NCBI GenBank assembly: GCA_905221605.1
Contig: CAJNDS010002813.1
Span: forward strand, 110,001-174,000
Direction of reading: 5' to 3'
Source: Symbiodinium natans
Lineage: Eukaryota > Sar > Dinophyceae > Suessiales > Symbiodiniaceae
DNA length: 64,000 bases
Shown here: one piece after another, positions 24,947-36,014 of the stretch
Position numbering within the stretch: the first letter of the stretch is position 1
Layout of the letters: the number at the start of each line of letters is the position of its first letter
Made by a program: the position numbers and the translations under genes
Notes under the pieces: model-generated
Seen by the model: only the letters and a program-made list of their open reading frames with translations
The model's database searches: none
What the model was told of the DNA's origin: nothing

Positions 24947-26499
24947 GTAACAGGCCGTGACAACCGAGGGTTTTTTAGTCCTCGGTTTTGTCCCTAATTT
25001 CGTGATGGTCATCAGCTCGACGTGCGGCAAACACAAACAAAAACAAATCCAAACCCTGTAAAACCTCCAAGCCCTCAACCCCCCCCCGGCCCAAAAAAGA
25101 AAGCACATTGGGCCTAGTGTACAATCTGACCTCTTCCCCGTAAGCGCATGCGAAGCGGGTGTTTCTATCACGTCCCTGAGGCTCCTGGATGCCCTGCGCA
25201 AGGCGCTCGACGTGCGTGGCGGCGGGCCCTTGCGCGCAGCGCCCCTGTGCCCGAGTCCTCAGCCTTGTTGCTGGGTCATGATTCTGAGGATGGGGCATTT
25301 TGGAAGTCTCGCTTTATCTTGTTTTCGCATGTTCCCAATGACACCCAAATCCGTCCCGGAGAGACACAGGCTCGCGCGGGCCGGGATCGTAAGCTGCGAC
25401 GGGTCGCATCTTTGATGTTGTGTGCTGTGTGGTGGCCTTCATTAGGTGTTGCGATCTGCTCTGCCTCGAAGTGCACCCTGTGACACTGCGAGCCATGATG
25501 TTATATTGTTGAATTTGGAGAGCCTGGTCTTTCAAACGTTGACTTGAACGATGTGGCAAGTATCTTACCTTCACCCCCTGGTTCCTTATGAATGTAGGTC
25601 TTCGCGACTCCGTGGACCCCGGAAGCCCAGGTGATGAACTAAAGCAGCTTCGAGATGTGTCCTCACGCCCTGGGCTTACGGGTCATGGGGGGAAGGGGGG
25701 GGGGGCGCATGTCAGCTCATGATCTCTGACATCAGCTCATGGTCTCTGACATCAGGACTGGCCGAGCTGCAGCATGAGCCTCCTGGCCGCATTCCCTGGA
25801 GCTGTGCTTTGACCCCTGCCCCTCTAAACAGCTGCAAGCTAGTTTGGCTTGTAGCTGGGTTTAGAGTCTTAGAGGGTTCTGAACATGTCCGGGCGTACCA
25901 AGCTTGCTGCACAAAGGATGCTGGCCCAGCGGGATAGCCTGGGAGAGCAGCGCGAGGAGTTGTGGGTCCTAGATGGTCGTCAGGTCTCCCTGATCGGGAA
26001 ACCAGAACAGGAAGAAGCATCTATTTTAAAGACCTGACCATTGGGGCTTACTTCGGGGTTCAGCTTTTGCCTCATTCAACAGAGGAGAACAACTTGCGGC
26101 TTGAAATGGTTTAGGCATTGTTTGGAGCTCGCAATGTGGCTGAGCTCTTTCACTGTTTACCAGGAGCTGGCTCGTCGTGAAGCAGATCTCAAGGCCTGCG
26201 GGCTCAGCACAAGGCCTTCTGCCCCTTACAGTGGCTTCGACAAAAGGTGCAGCAGCTTGAGCTTGAGAAGCAGCGGCGGCAAGCCTCCGTCGACATTTCG
26301 GGGTCGGGGCCTACAGCTGCTGTGTTGCAGCTTAGTTTTTGCTGGCATTCTTGTGGGGCACTGCTCTTGAGATTTGGCCCGGCATGTCTCCATGCCGCAG
26401 GAGCTATCCCATTCCAAGTTGGTTGGAGAGAAATTCGGACGGCACAATGTAGCTTGGCTACTGACGTTCGGCCGTGCTCACATGTTCCTGGTTTGCCTC

Positions 26500-28326
26500 A
26501 AGTCATGCGAGAGATTGCACCGTGGCTTCAAGGAATGTGGCGGTCGTGGGGAATTCGGGAGCCGGGCTCACAGCCCTCCTCCAGCGCCTGGTTCGAAGTT
26601 CCTGGCAATATCGTGGCCGTCGGGCACTGAAGGTAGGGAAGTCGCTGCTCATCAACAAAATGCGGCGAGTAAGACCCGGTGAGCCAGACTGGGCACCCAC
26701 AGGGGTCAAGGAGACGACGCTGCGCTCGCGCCCTTCGCTGCGTGTACTCTTGTGGGTTCTTGGTTACGAGATGTGCCCAAACAATCAGTTGCTGAGGCCC
26801 TCTGCCGTACTCTTTTCCACAGCTGGAGAAGGTCCGATTGCCGGTCGCCAAGCTCGAGTGCAAATAGATTTGCACCACAGGCCCCAAAATGCGTGTCACA
26901 ACACCACGTCCCTCAACAGCCACCCCGAATAAGTAAGCATTATACAGGGGAGCTTCGTAGACTCTGAGCCGGCATCGCCGGCGACAGCGGTGCTATTGAA
27001 GCTTTGCCAGCAGTGCAAAGAAGCAGCACCAGCACCTCCACTCAACAAGCATGTATCTCAAGGAAAGCAGCCCGCGACGAAGAAGTTCACAGCAGAAACC
27101 CCAATGCCAACGATAAGACCTGATTCTGCTGCGGGGCAGCTGCTTGTTTGTGCGCCAGCCATCCATGAAACACGTACCCTAAACCCTAAACCCTAAACCC
27201 TAAACCCTTAAACGTAGCACTCAGGTGGGACTTGCCAGGTGCAGGGACACCCGGCTTTCCGAAGGACTCCAGCATGTAGTGATATGTAGCGCCTCCAACA
27301 CACTGAGGCGTCAGGTTGAACAGAAGCAGTGGTGCCTAGCCTGCCATTGCGCAGGACAGCTATATCCATGACATGGGCCTTCGCTACTTCGATTCTGTCC
27401 TGTGCCTCGGGCGCAGAATTTGGGGTGGGAGCAGTGGCGGTTTTTGGAGTGCAGGGTTTAAGGTTCGAAGGTTTCATGAGAATCATTCTGGTCATTCTGG
27501 GCTACATGGGTAGCATTATAAAAATTGAAGGCCACACCGTGCTTCGGGTCGCCTCAGGATCGTCACAGCCAACCGCTTCACCTCCGTGGACGAGGCGCTG
27601 CGCGGGGAGCTCGAGGCGTGTGGGGTGTCCTGGCTGCATTCTCCTATAAGGGCCCACTGGCCCCTCATGAAGTAACAACTAAATGATGTCCATGCTTCTA
27701 GTGAAGTATGAGGCCAGACCAAGGGCACACTCAGATTTCTGGGGAGTTTCTCTCTTGCTTTTGCATGATTTGCCAGAGATCGCCAGTCGTACCTCGGATG
27801 TTAGGTCCCGTACTTCATGGCACGGCTCCCGGACATCTGCGTCCTCCTCCCAAGCTGGCAGAGACTGTTGGCTGGCGCTAGGTCCGGACCAAGATTGATC
27901 TTGACGTCTGGAACAACAAGGAGGACAACCAGATCGAGGAGGCTCGAGGGAGCTATGGCAGGACTCGTGAATCTGGGGACAACCATGGGAAAACATTATG
28001 AACACATGGGTGATATGTTTCGGGTTATGTGAGAATTACCATGGGGGACAGCATGAGAACATACTCTCCCCAAGTGATATCTTCGTGAGACGTAGCCTTT
28101 CGAGGTGGCGACTTGCGCGAGCATCCGCCAAGAGCTGCGTCGGCTGCATGGCGCCAGCACCCCACGGACTCTGTTGCGAGGGGGGTAAAGAGCAAGAGAT
28201 GGCAGCCTTGGACAACTTGAGGTGGATCGGCTGTACCTGGTATCATCCAGAGATCCAGACAGTCTGCAGCCCTTCAAGGCTGGAGATTTTGACCTTCTTC
28301 ACAAGTTCCCTTTGCCGAGGCTATGA
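26500..28326 (+). CDS. immunity-related-GTPase (IRG)-type GTPase, multi-exon
   Basis: IRG GTPases are dynamin-like proteins that act on membranes; animal members attack parasite vacuoles. The conserved blocks appear in order on the + strand. G1 is split: NVAVVGNSGAG ends at 26566 and GKSLLINKMRRV resumes at 26636, followed by WAPTGVKETT (IRG signature). G3, WDLPGAGTPGF, starts at 27232 after an acceptor ctcag. Then DSYIHDMGLRYFDSVL (27354), TANRFTSVDEALRGELEACG (27559-27630), and G4, VRTKIDLDVWNNKEDN (27882, acceptor gctag). A helix with SIRQELRRLHG (about 28110) follows, then VDRLYLVSSRDPDSLQPF and DFDLLHKFPLPRL, ending in TGA at 28324-28326. Phases differ between exons. The exon between G1 and G3 is not placed. 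A CCCTAAA array lies in the intron before G3. The function in a protist is unknown. Confidence 0.85.
27177..27212 (-). repeat. CCCTAAA array inside an intron
   Basis: Four to five CCCTAAA heptamers end about 20 bases before the acceptor of the exon carrying the GTPase G3 motif, so a telomere-type array lies at the 3' end of an intron. Confidence 0.9.
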
Positions 28327-28875
28327 CATGCCGTCCCTGCTCGCGGATGCATTCCCTGGTGTGAGGCTGCGCTGGATCGCGACGGGGAGTTTAGGGGGGC
28401 ACGGATGTAGGGATGTATGAGTGATGCATGTCCTGGTGTGAGGGCGCACCTCGAAGCCACCAGCTTCCTTTTCACAGGCGACGTTGGGCATGGAGTTGTA
28501 TCCCATGTGTGCCCTTTGTGTGCATCCTTTGCATCTCTTTTGGTGCCTGTTCAACAGGTGGGAAGGGCGAACTTGGAGACTCCTGGTCAATGCCTGTGCT
28601 CTGGCAAGAAGCTCAGCGGAAGCACCTAGTCACCTACTGCAAGTGCGAGATATGGTGGTCCTTCTTGGTGAGGTCGTCTACCATCGCTGGCCGGGGGGCC
28701 TAAGGGGAGTCGAGCAATGGTGGTGCAGTGCGGGTTCGATGCTGAGGTGTCCAGGGACAGTGGCAGGATGCCTTGGAGAATCTGCTGCTCAGCCGCAACA
28801 GCCGCAACGGCTACTAGCACGCGGACATGTGCCTAACTGGCGGCATATGTGGCGGTTTTTCTTTGCATCCTTGAG

Positions 28876-28989
28876 TTCACGTCTCCGAGGCTGTACATAG
28901 TTGACGGCACTGACGTTCACATCACGCGTGACGACGGGCAGACCGCGATCATCCAACTGACAGAGAGGGACGACAAGGACACGGCATGA
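28876..28989 (+). CDS. probable exon downstream of the GTPase
   Basis: A clean frame encodes SPRLYIVDGTDVHITRDDGQ and then TAIIQLTERDDKDTA before a TGA. The alternating hydrophobic pattern looks like a beta-rich domain. A nearby frame at about 28755-28820 gives VQGQWQDALENLLLSRN. They may be 3' exons of the GTPase gene or a separate gene; the family is not recognised. Confidence 0.35.
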   Translation, partial: FTSPRLYIVDGTDVHITRDDGQTAIIQLTERDDKDTA

Positions 28990-30194
28990 AGCGAATGAAG
29001 CGAGGGCTCCCTTTCAGCTTTCAGCTCTCCTTTGGGTCCCTTTGGGTGCCAGGTGTGGCTTCAGGATCGCTGGTGCATCGACGTGCAGCCAAGAGCTGAG
29101 ACTCTCCGAGCAGGCCTGCAAGGCTGCTCGGATTCTCTGATGGACGCAGGTCCGTGGGAAGAGCTCGCGAAACCGCGGAGCTGCGATGGAGTCCTCGAGA
29201 CGCCTGGCACCTGCCTAGAGAGTGTACAAGTGTGTACAGTGCGGGACAGCAAATGGAAGTCCAGTGATAAGCAACACTGGATCGTAGATGAGTAGCAGTC
29301 TGGCACCGGTAGTAGAGCTGTAACGCGTAATAAGGACCTCACGGACAAGCCGCGGGTCTGGCGCTGGTGTGGATGAGAGCTGTCTGATTCTAAGCTGTAC
29401 ATAGACATAGAGACATACATAGACGATAGCTTGGAGTCGCTTCAGAACCTGTGAGGGGACCCCTAAGCAGTGTTTGCATGCCCAGCTGCCATCTCGTGGC
29501 ATCGCTGGGCTGTGGGCTCGAGGTCTGAAGCCAACCGCACAAAGAATTCCAGAGACACGTAGAAGCGGAGTCACAGCCGCACTGCGTCTTGCAAGCCGCT
29601 CTTGGACCGCTCAAACGCCGAACGAGGAGGATTTGACAAGCCAGTTGTTTTCAGACTCTGAGTGTTATGTGGATTCTGCACAAAAGCTGCAGCCAACTCC
29701 ACTTCACCACAATGCCGGCAGAGCCTGCTGGCTTGCGGAGGCTTAGTGTATCGTGACGACAAGTAACAAGAACTCCCATCATTCTCAAGTCTCAAGAGTA
29801 ATTATTCTGATGCAAAGAAGTAACTTCAAGAGACGGAAGGGCAGCTTGCTTGGAATTGCGTTGAACCCAAACGCGGCCCCACGGCCCTGTACATAACCCG
29901 GACCCCAGCCAAATCTTTGTCGGTGCTGCTGGAGAGAAACGGCTGAGTTACTGGACGGACGCCTCAAGGCGTTGATTTGCAGATTCCGGATGCCGAAGAG
30001 TCCAGGTGAAGCACCTGCTCGACGAAGCACGAGACTATTTGGAAAGCCCCCATGTGGTGCAGGTCTTTAGGCCGCCGCCTTAGTAGTTTTCACAACAATT
30101 ACTCAATCTGTGTACAGCGATGAAGTTCTGATTCCGGTTTCTTGCGAAGGGGGCGGGGCGGTGGGGGGCTGGAAAAGGCGGGCGGGGAGGAGGT

Positions 30195-30421
30195 GATGAG
30201 TTTGAGATCTGCCTGTCGAGAGAATTCGAAAGAAATCGAGCGGAGACGGTTGACCACTCCCTGCCACAAAGTGCAGTGACAGCGCAAGCCCCAAACCAGA
30301 ACTTGTTCTCCGAGCAAGTCTGGAACCTAGTCGACCAGTGGCACACGCTCCTCAGATCCACCATCCACACTGCCGCCGATCGTCTTCCTGTGCAGCTGGC
30401 CGCGTTTGGTGGCAAGGCAGG
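30195..30421 (+). CDS. probable exon, unknown protein
   Basis: A frame of 75 codons opens with DEFEICLSREFERNRAETVD and includes FSEQVWNLVDQWHTLLRSTI. It ends at a stop directly after a GGGTAGGT donor-like sequence. The composition is strongly protein-like. It could be an upstream exon of the phosphatase gene that follows, but no family motif is visible. Confidence 0.4.
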
Positions 30422-30529
30422 GTAGGTCCGTCACTTTGGGCTTTTTGAATACTCCTCGCCTCAGACAGACAGAGTCAGAGGGTTCATTGATAAAGAAGCA
30501 AAAAGATCTTTGCGCAGAACCGTTGCATA

Positions 30530-30823
30530 ATGGGACAGGCATCGGCGCTGAAGGCTGCGTTGATGAACAAAGTGCTGCCGTGCTGTATTTTCCTGGTTGG
30601 GTGTTTTAAAGTTTTGGGCTGTGTGTTTGAGTCGTCTGCGGAGGACAGCTCGGTTCTTTTGGCGGTGCTCTTTGGCAGCTGCGTGTCTCTGGCCACCTCC
30701 CTGCTTACAGATGCCACGACCTCAGCCGGTGTAGTGTCGATCCCCCCCCCCCCCCCCTCGCAATCGAGTCCTTCAAAGGCTGATGGAAACGGGGATGAAA
30801 CTCCCACAGAGGCCAGCTCTTGA
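30530..30823 (+). CDS. small hydrophobic frame, uncertain
   Basis: An ATG-started frame of 97 codons with two hydrophobic stretches (near residues 14-32 and 40-58) and a Pro/Ser tail created by a poly-C run. It could encode a small membrane protein or be chance. No motif or splice support. Confidence 0.2.
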   Translation: MGQASALKAALMNKVLPCCIFLVGCFKVLGCVFESSAEDSSVLLAVLFGSCVSLATSLLTDATTSAGVVSIPPPPPSQSSPSKADGNGDETPTEASS

Positions 30824-31416
30824 GTGTGACGATGTGTGACGAGCCTTTCGCCATGTACCCAAGTAGGTCACGATCAGATCCTTTGCAGACCAAATCGCCC
30901 GGAGCTTGCGAGTTCCCTCCTGAGTCCATGCTCCCCCAAGCTCCCAAGCTCCGAGGTCGTTACGCAATTTTGTGAAGGCCTTTACTTCCAGGAGCCCACC
31001 ACGAAGAAGTGAACCTGGTAGCTGCTCTCCTGGTCTCAGCTGACTCTGCCTCGCGCGCGCCCCCCCACCCATGACGCCCGACATGCGCTGAACATCGCTC
31101 ACCGGAAGTGTGCAGCGCCAGCTCGAGACAACTTTTTAATCCCGACGCGCGTGGGGCCTCTCTGTGACTGCAAGGAAGAAGTCTAAAGCAGATCATCAGA
31201 TCGTACTGGTCAGACTGCTTTTTACCATGAAAAGCAGATCGGCTCCACGAACTACTCTGGTCAGCGCAACGATAGAAGGACTCCGAACTGCTCGGGTCGC
31301 CGTTGCTGGGCAGACTGCTTGGCACAACAGCTTGCTGCTCGTGAGGATTGAAGACAGCAGTCATGGGTTAAGCGTCCATTGGTTTTTGCTGCGCCGTACC
31401 TGACTGCCTGAACAAG

Positions 31417-31709
31417 CACCCAAAGTCGGCCGAGGTGGTTGTTTTCACGGCCTCGGCTAGCATCTACGCCGACAAAGTCTTAGACTTCTTGGACCCAGGC
31501 GAGCTCAGATTCGTCTCCGAGATCAAGCATACAAGCGCGCGCTGTCAGCGAGCACCGTAGGACGGGACCTCATCACGCACCGCTTGTACAGAGAGGCCTG
31601 GATTGTGGATGGGAACCCCAGTACGCTGAGCTGCTCCATGCAAGAGAACCGAAGGCCTGCACCGAGATTGCAGGCGGCCACTTCAAGGACGTGGACAAAA
31701 AGCGGCACA

Positions 31710-31740
<31 letters not shown>

Positions 31741-32265
31741 GCGCGCACACACACACACAGAGACAGACAGAGTACATACATACTACGTACGTACGTACGT
31801 ACGTACGTACATATGTACATACGTACGTACGTACATACGTACATACGTACATACTACATACGTACGTACGTACGTACGTACATACGTACATACGTACATA
31901 CGTACATACGTACATATATATATATATATATATGCGCATGCACAATACGAACGATAACAAGCACTCTCCTCCTATCTAGCTCCCGGCACTTTGAGGCTAT
32001 GCTGGAGCGAATCGCAGCACACTTCAGTTTGTAAGCTTCAGTTTTTGGATGTTTCCGTGTCCTAGACCACGACGGCCTCACTCAGCGGAGGACCTTCGAA
32101 AGCTCGGGAGGCCCATGAAGGCCTCGGCAAGGGTGAACAGCCAGGGCCCTCTTTCAAATACTGTAAAGATCTTTAAAGCAGTTCATGCGTGACAAGTGGA
32201 GGATGTGGTGCTGTTGGACAACTCGCCCCTGGCGCCTGGATTGGTTCCTGAGAATGGTCTACTGG
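31417..32265 (+). CDS. FCP1/NIF-type (CTDSP-like) phosphatase, partial gene model
   Basis: This HAD-superfamily family dephosphorylates Ser in the RNA polymerase II C-terminal domain and related targets. Four exon pieces follow the family order: EVVVFTASASIYADKVLDFL with DPGEL (31429-31510); HRLYREAWIVDGN (31577-31616); HFKDVDKKR (about 31677-31703, matching the family's K-D-L motif); and, after a microsatellite-filled intron, VEDVVLLDNSPLAPGLVPEN (from 32197, acceptor gacaag), the conserved D-N-S-P block. The expected Cys after RLYRE is Trp here. The N-terminal exon with the catalytic DxDxT motif was not found upstream, so the gene is either incomplete or has a distant first exon. Confidence 0.7.
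31709..31935. repeat. CA and TACG/TACA microsatellites in an intron
   Basis: A CA/CG run (31709-31760) is followed by TACG and TACATACG units (about 31780-31912) and then TA dinucleotides (to 31933). Together they fill the intron between the KDV and DNSP exons of the phosphatase gene. Open frames here (Thr-Tyr-Val repeats) are artefacts. Confidence 0.95.
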
Positions 32266-32269
32266 CCCA

Positions 32270-33080
32270 GACCCGAGTCCAAAACCTATGATTCTTGTGA
32301 TGGTCTCAAACATGCCAGCGTAGACGCGACAAATAAAAACCCAGTCTTTTGAAAAAGCGCACACACTGCAGACACATTGCGCGAGAACTGCAAAAGTAGA
32401 ATCGGAAGTGCGGGCGATAAATTGGCCCAGAGGTGACGGCAGTTCGGGGGGATAGCATGCCCAAGTCATGCACAGGACGGCGCCTTGCACTTCGACCCAA
32501 AGGGACAGTTAGCATAACACTCCGCAAGACCGTTCGCATGGACTCACGATTCCAAGCCCTATCCGATGCTTCGCCGCGGAATGCGCGCGAGAATGCGGCG
32601 AGTGCGGCTTGGCAGCTTGGACGATGCACACACCGTGTGACCAGGTCGAAAGCCGCGCGTGCATCGGGACCTGGGTGAGATCGCGATTTCACAGAGCCTT
32701 GCCAGGCCCTCCTGCATGTCCAGTGCGAGAACCGCATGGTGCGCGTACATTGACTCGAAAAACCTCAAAGCCCAAGCGTCAATGAGGCTAGCCCTGTTGA
32801 GTGTAAGGTGTCGAGCTGGTATGGTGACGACTGGCAGGAGCTTGCGCCGCTTCTCCACGTTGCAAGCTTGCACATGCAGAGGACGTAGAGGATGTGTGAT
32901 ACTCGATAGATGAGCACACGATGCCTTGCCACAGTACGCCACGGCCTTGCCCCGTTGATCGGAATCCATTCAGCGTAGCAAGAGCAGCAATCTGAGAGAT
33001 GAGCATGACAAGAACCAGACGGAACGACGGAACGTTTTACATGGCTAAGCAGCACAGAACAGGCCGGCGGTCGTGGTGCC
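32270..33080. other. no recognised gene
   Basis: Spacer between the phosphatase exons and the oxygenase gene. Frames are present on both strands without motifs. Confidence 0.4.
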
Positions 33081-34034
33081 ATGGCGACTCTGGTACCCCG
33101 CGTGCATCTCCTCCAGGCGCAAGGACAGGGCTGCCCTGGATTGCGGTTCCTCGAGCCCGAGGCCTTCGTGGAGGAGCTCACCCGTCTTAGCTTCGCCATC
33201 GTCTGCTGCCCCAAAGAGGTGGCCCAGCCGGTGGCCTGTGCCATGCAGCGGGCGGAGGCCCTCCTAAGCATCCCCGCGGCGACCGGCCTGTGCTTGAACT
33301 ACAAGCGACAAAAGGATCTCAAGCAGCGGCTCCAGGTAAGGCGAACCGGCCAGGACCTGCAAGCCTCTGCAGAGGATGATCCCAGGGTGCTGGCCTCCTC
33401 CTTTGAGGTCATGGAAGCGGTGGCACAGGCTTCGATGGAGGCTTGGTGCGATAGCCAAGGCGTCCCGACGCAGGCTGCGAAGAGCCACTTTGGCGACCTG
33501 TCTTTCGGGGAAGAGGCTTACCCCGAGCAAGGGCAGCAAGGGCAGGAGTCTGCGATTGGAAAGGGCAAATCTGTATTGAACCTCTACCATTATTTCAACC
33601 AAGATCCTTCCGAAGAGCCATGTCGCCAGCATGCTGATCCTGGACTTGTTACTGTCCTTTGTCTCAGCAGCACGAAGAAGGGCCTGGAGGTGCGGCTGCC
33701 CTTGAGACCTGGCGGTGCGCCTGGCAAGTCTGCCACGTATGATGAAGAGTGGCAGGACGTGGAGGCTGCCATGGACAGCGCCTTGAGTACAAAACGCACG
33801 GCACGCGCAGAACCAGAGTCGGAAAGGTCGGGAAGGTCGGGAAGGTCCGGGCAGGATGAGTTCTGCTTCCTGGTGATTGCGGGCGAGACCCTGGAGCGCC
33901 TAAGTGCAGGCCAGCACCCTGCCTGCCTCCATCGCGTGGCCCACATATCTGAACCGCGCTTCAATATGGCCTTCGAGCTTCGGCCCCGCTGCAATGTCTG
34001 GCACCCCTGGCAGCAGCTTGAAAAGGCACCATGA
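33081..34034 (+). CDS. 2-oxoglutarate/Fe(II)-dependent oxygenase
   Basis: A single uninterrupted frame of 317 codons from ATG 33081, about the usual length for this soluble enzyme superfamily. The core double-stranded beta-helix is near residues 165-305. The iron ligands are visible: H184 and D186 in QHADPGLVTVL, and H284 in CLHRVAHISEPRFN. R293 is placed to bind 2-oxoglutarate, although the usual R-x-S is R-x-N here. The H-x-D-P-G-L-x-T-x-L form matches the isopenicillin-N-synthase/plant 2OG dioxygenase group. A linker of Gly/Ser/Arg repeats (near residues 247-254) lies inside the fold. These enzymes hydroxylate or otherwise oxidise small molecules; the substrate cannot be told. Lack of introns contrasts with its neighbours and may reflect re-insertion of a processed transcript, which is common in dinoflagellates. 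Confidence 0.85.
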   Translation: MATLVPRVHLLQAQGQGCPGLRFLEPEAFVEELTRLSFAIVCCPKEVAQPVACAMQRAEALLSIPAATGLCLNYKRQKDLKQRLQVRRTGQDLQASAEDDPRVLASSFEVMEAVAQASMEAWCDSQGVPTQAAKSHFGDLSFGEEAYPEQGQQGQESAIGKGKSVLNLYHYFNQDPSEEPCRQHADPGLVTVLCLSSTKKGLEVRLPLRPGGAPGKSATYDEEWQDVEAAMDSALSTKRTARAEPESERSGRSGRSGQDEFCFLVIAGETLERLSAGQHPACLHRVAHISEPRFNMAFELRPRCNVWHPWQQLEKAP

Positions 34035-34139
34035 CAAGAAGCATGGAAAATGCCAGGCAAGGCGTTCCGAGGTGTCTGGGACGTCTGGTTGGTTTGCATT
34101 CGGCAGAACGCCTGTTTCCACACCGTTTCTTACTTCTTA

Positions 34140-35127
34140 AGTCTTGCAATGAGGACACGGAGCTCAACAGCGTGGTAGTGCTTCTGAACAAGGCCTGGGG
34201 CAAGAATGCTTGTCAGTTGGTCAGCCGCTTTCCTTTCGTCGCCGCCCATGTGCGCGCCGGCATCATGCTGTGAGCCATGCTCAATTGTTGCTGGCCCTCC
34301 TCGGCCGTTTTAGCTACACGTTGGGGCACGGTGTGTGCAGCCCTGAAGACGAGTCTCGGCAGCAGTTGGAGCTCCGTAAAGTTGTCCAGAATCACTGGCC
34401 CCTAAGCTATGAAGACCTGCTAAAGGAGTGGCTGCGGCATGTGTCGAGCTTGGTGGTATTGAGTCATGCCTTCAGTCAAACCCACCATGACATGCAACAA
34501 CAGGGAGAGGCGCAAACGCCTCCTGGGCTTTGGGCTGCTGGTAGCTGCGGTGGCGTGCCGAGCCCAGTCAGAGAATTGCTCAAGCTAGCAAGAAGTCTGC
34601 AATCTGTGGACGCTATGGAATTCTGGATGCTTGTTGCGTAGAGGTCATGGTCCCATGCCAGCGCCCCGCTCTCAGATGCTGCTGTGCCTTGCGCTTGTTG
34701 AGTCAAGAATGCTCTGCAGTACGTCAGGTCAGAGCTTTTCTGGCTGAAAGCTCCTCAAGGGAGCATCTTGTTTGCAAGCTTCGGGCGTCGTCTTCGGGAA
34801 GCTTGGCATGGGGAGCATCATGACGCGCACGCAAGGACGGCTTTCGCCTTGTGGAAGCCAAAGAAGGCGCCCGCAGCAGCCCGAGGCATCCGATATATTC
34901 TTAACAGGGATCTGAAGTCAAAAACCGGCCCTGTGCTGTGTGGGTTACTCCCACTCCCACATGCGTGGTCTGCTACTGCTACGAGCCATCTCCTGGTTCC
35001 CAACCCAGCAAGTCGAGAAGTGTGCGAAGTTTGCAAACCCAAGGCGAAGCCTGAGGAGGCAGAGGAGGAGGACGATGACGTGCCACTGAGGAAAGGGCGC
35101 GGGCCTATTGAGCAGTTGGTGTCCTAG
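34140..35127 (+). CDS. unrecognised multi-exon gene
   Basis: Three coherent frames follow each other. At 34140-34274: CNEDTELNSVVVLLNKAWGK and VSRFPFVAAHVRAG. At about 34264-34641: LLLALLGRFSYTLGHGVCSP, QQLELRKVVQNHWPLSYEDL and VRELLKLARSLQSVDAMEFW. At 34768-35127: a basic region, then a single Cys-pair segment VCEVCKPKAKPEEAEEEDDD, ending IEQLVS before TAG. The composition is clearly protein-like, with helical segments and an acidic tail. Exon borders are not resolved and the family is unknown. It could also include C-terminal exons unrelated to each other. Confidence 0.4.
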
Positions 35128-35314
35128 GCTTGACAGAAGTGCAGCAAGGTCCCGGGGAAGAACGGTAACTCTCGTTCGATTCCCCAAGCAGCGCGTCAAC
35201 ACTCAGGGGTTACAACAGGGGCGCCCGCGGCCCATTTCCTCGAAGCCGCTCGCATTCTGGATGAAGATAGCACTCTGCGGCCTAGGCGTGGGCGTGGTTC
35301 TGCACGCCGTCCTC

Positions 35315-35500
35315 GAAACTGTCGTCGCTTTTTGCACGTCCAAATGTGAAACACTGTGAAACTGTCGTCGCTTGTGGGTGTCGATCTGGGTCCGCCAAAT
35401 GCGAAACTGTCGTATGATGTCCTACGTGTTGTCGCATTTGGACGTCTGTGTTCGCGGAGTGTGACCTGTGTTGTTCTTTTGAAAATCTGTGTTCGCGAAA
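35315..35500. repeat. short direct and inverted repeats
   Basis: The 16-mer gaaactgtcgtcgctt occurs at 35315 and 35358, and cgtccaaatg (35337) is matched by its reverse complement catttggacg (35435). Related TGTGTTCGCG words follow to 35500. The role is unknown. Confidence 0.6.
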
Positions 35501-35699
35501 TACGAAAAACACCCCGCCCGCCTTTGAAAAGGCTTGGTAGATGAAGCCAAAACCCACTCGGATCAAAAGAATCCCCCGGTTGCTTTTGAGACCCTTGCGA
35601 CCTTGAGGCCACTTGAGGCCCTAAGGATCCGCCATCTTGCGCCCGATCGGCTCTAACCGAGGGCGGCCTCCGAACATGGAGCGCAGTGCGGGTCGCCAC

Positions 35700-36014
35700 A
35701 AGCGCTTGATAAAAATGGAAGCCACCCCCCTGACCAACTGCACACCCTTGGGTAACCTGGCCGCGGTCCAGCCCCAAACCCGAGAAGTCCCGAAACCCCA
35801 AGCTTACTCAAGCTTCCTGAGGCCCCTTGGATGGCTCCACTACGCAGCTTGGACTCTAGTGACCCTAGCAGGGACTCTGTGGGCTTTGCTGTGTTGGGTT
35901 TGCCTTGGGGTGCTCATGGGGGTGGTATCTTGCCGGGCTTTGCCTGAGATGCGTGTTGAAACCTGCTTGGCGGAGCCGGTGCTGGAAGCAGACGGCGGCT
36001 TCAGGTTTCCGTAG
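35700..36014 (+). CDS. possible small membrane protein
   Basis: A + frame (ATG codons at 35637, 35676 and 35715) contains a long hydrophobic stretch WLHYAAWTLVTLAGTLWALL continuing through CWVCLGVLMGVVSC, long enough for one or two membrane spans, and ends at TAG 36012-36014. No homologue is recognised; it could be one exon of a longer gene. Confidence 0.3.
   Translation, partial: KRLIKMEATPLTNCTPLGNLAAVQPQTREVPKPQAYSSFLRPLGWLHYAAWTLVTLAGTLWALLCWVCLGVLMGVVSCRALPEMRVETCLAEPVLEADGGFRFP

Noticed and set aside
31573-31960. Thr/Tyr/Val-repeat frames on both strands
   Set aside because: Translations of TACG/TACA and CA microsatellites inside a predicted intron.
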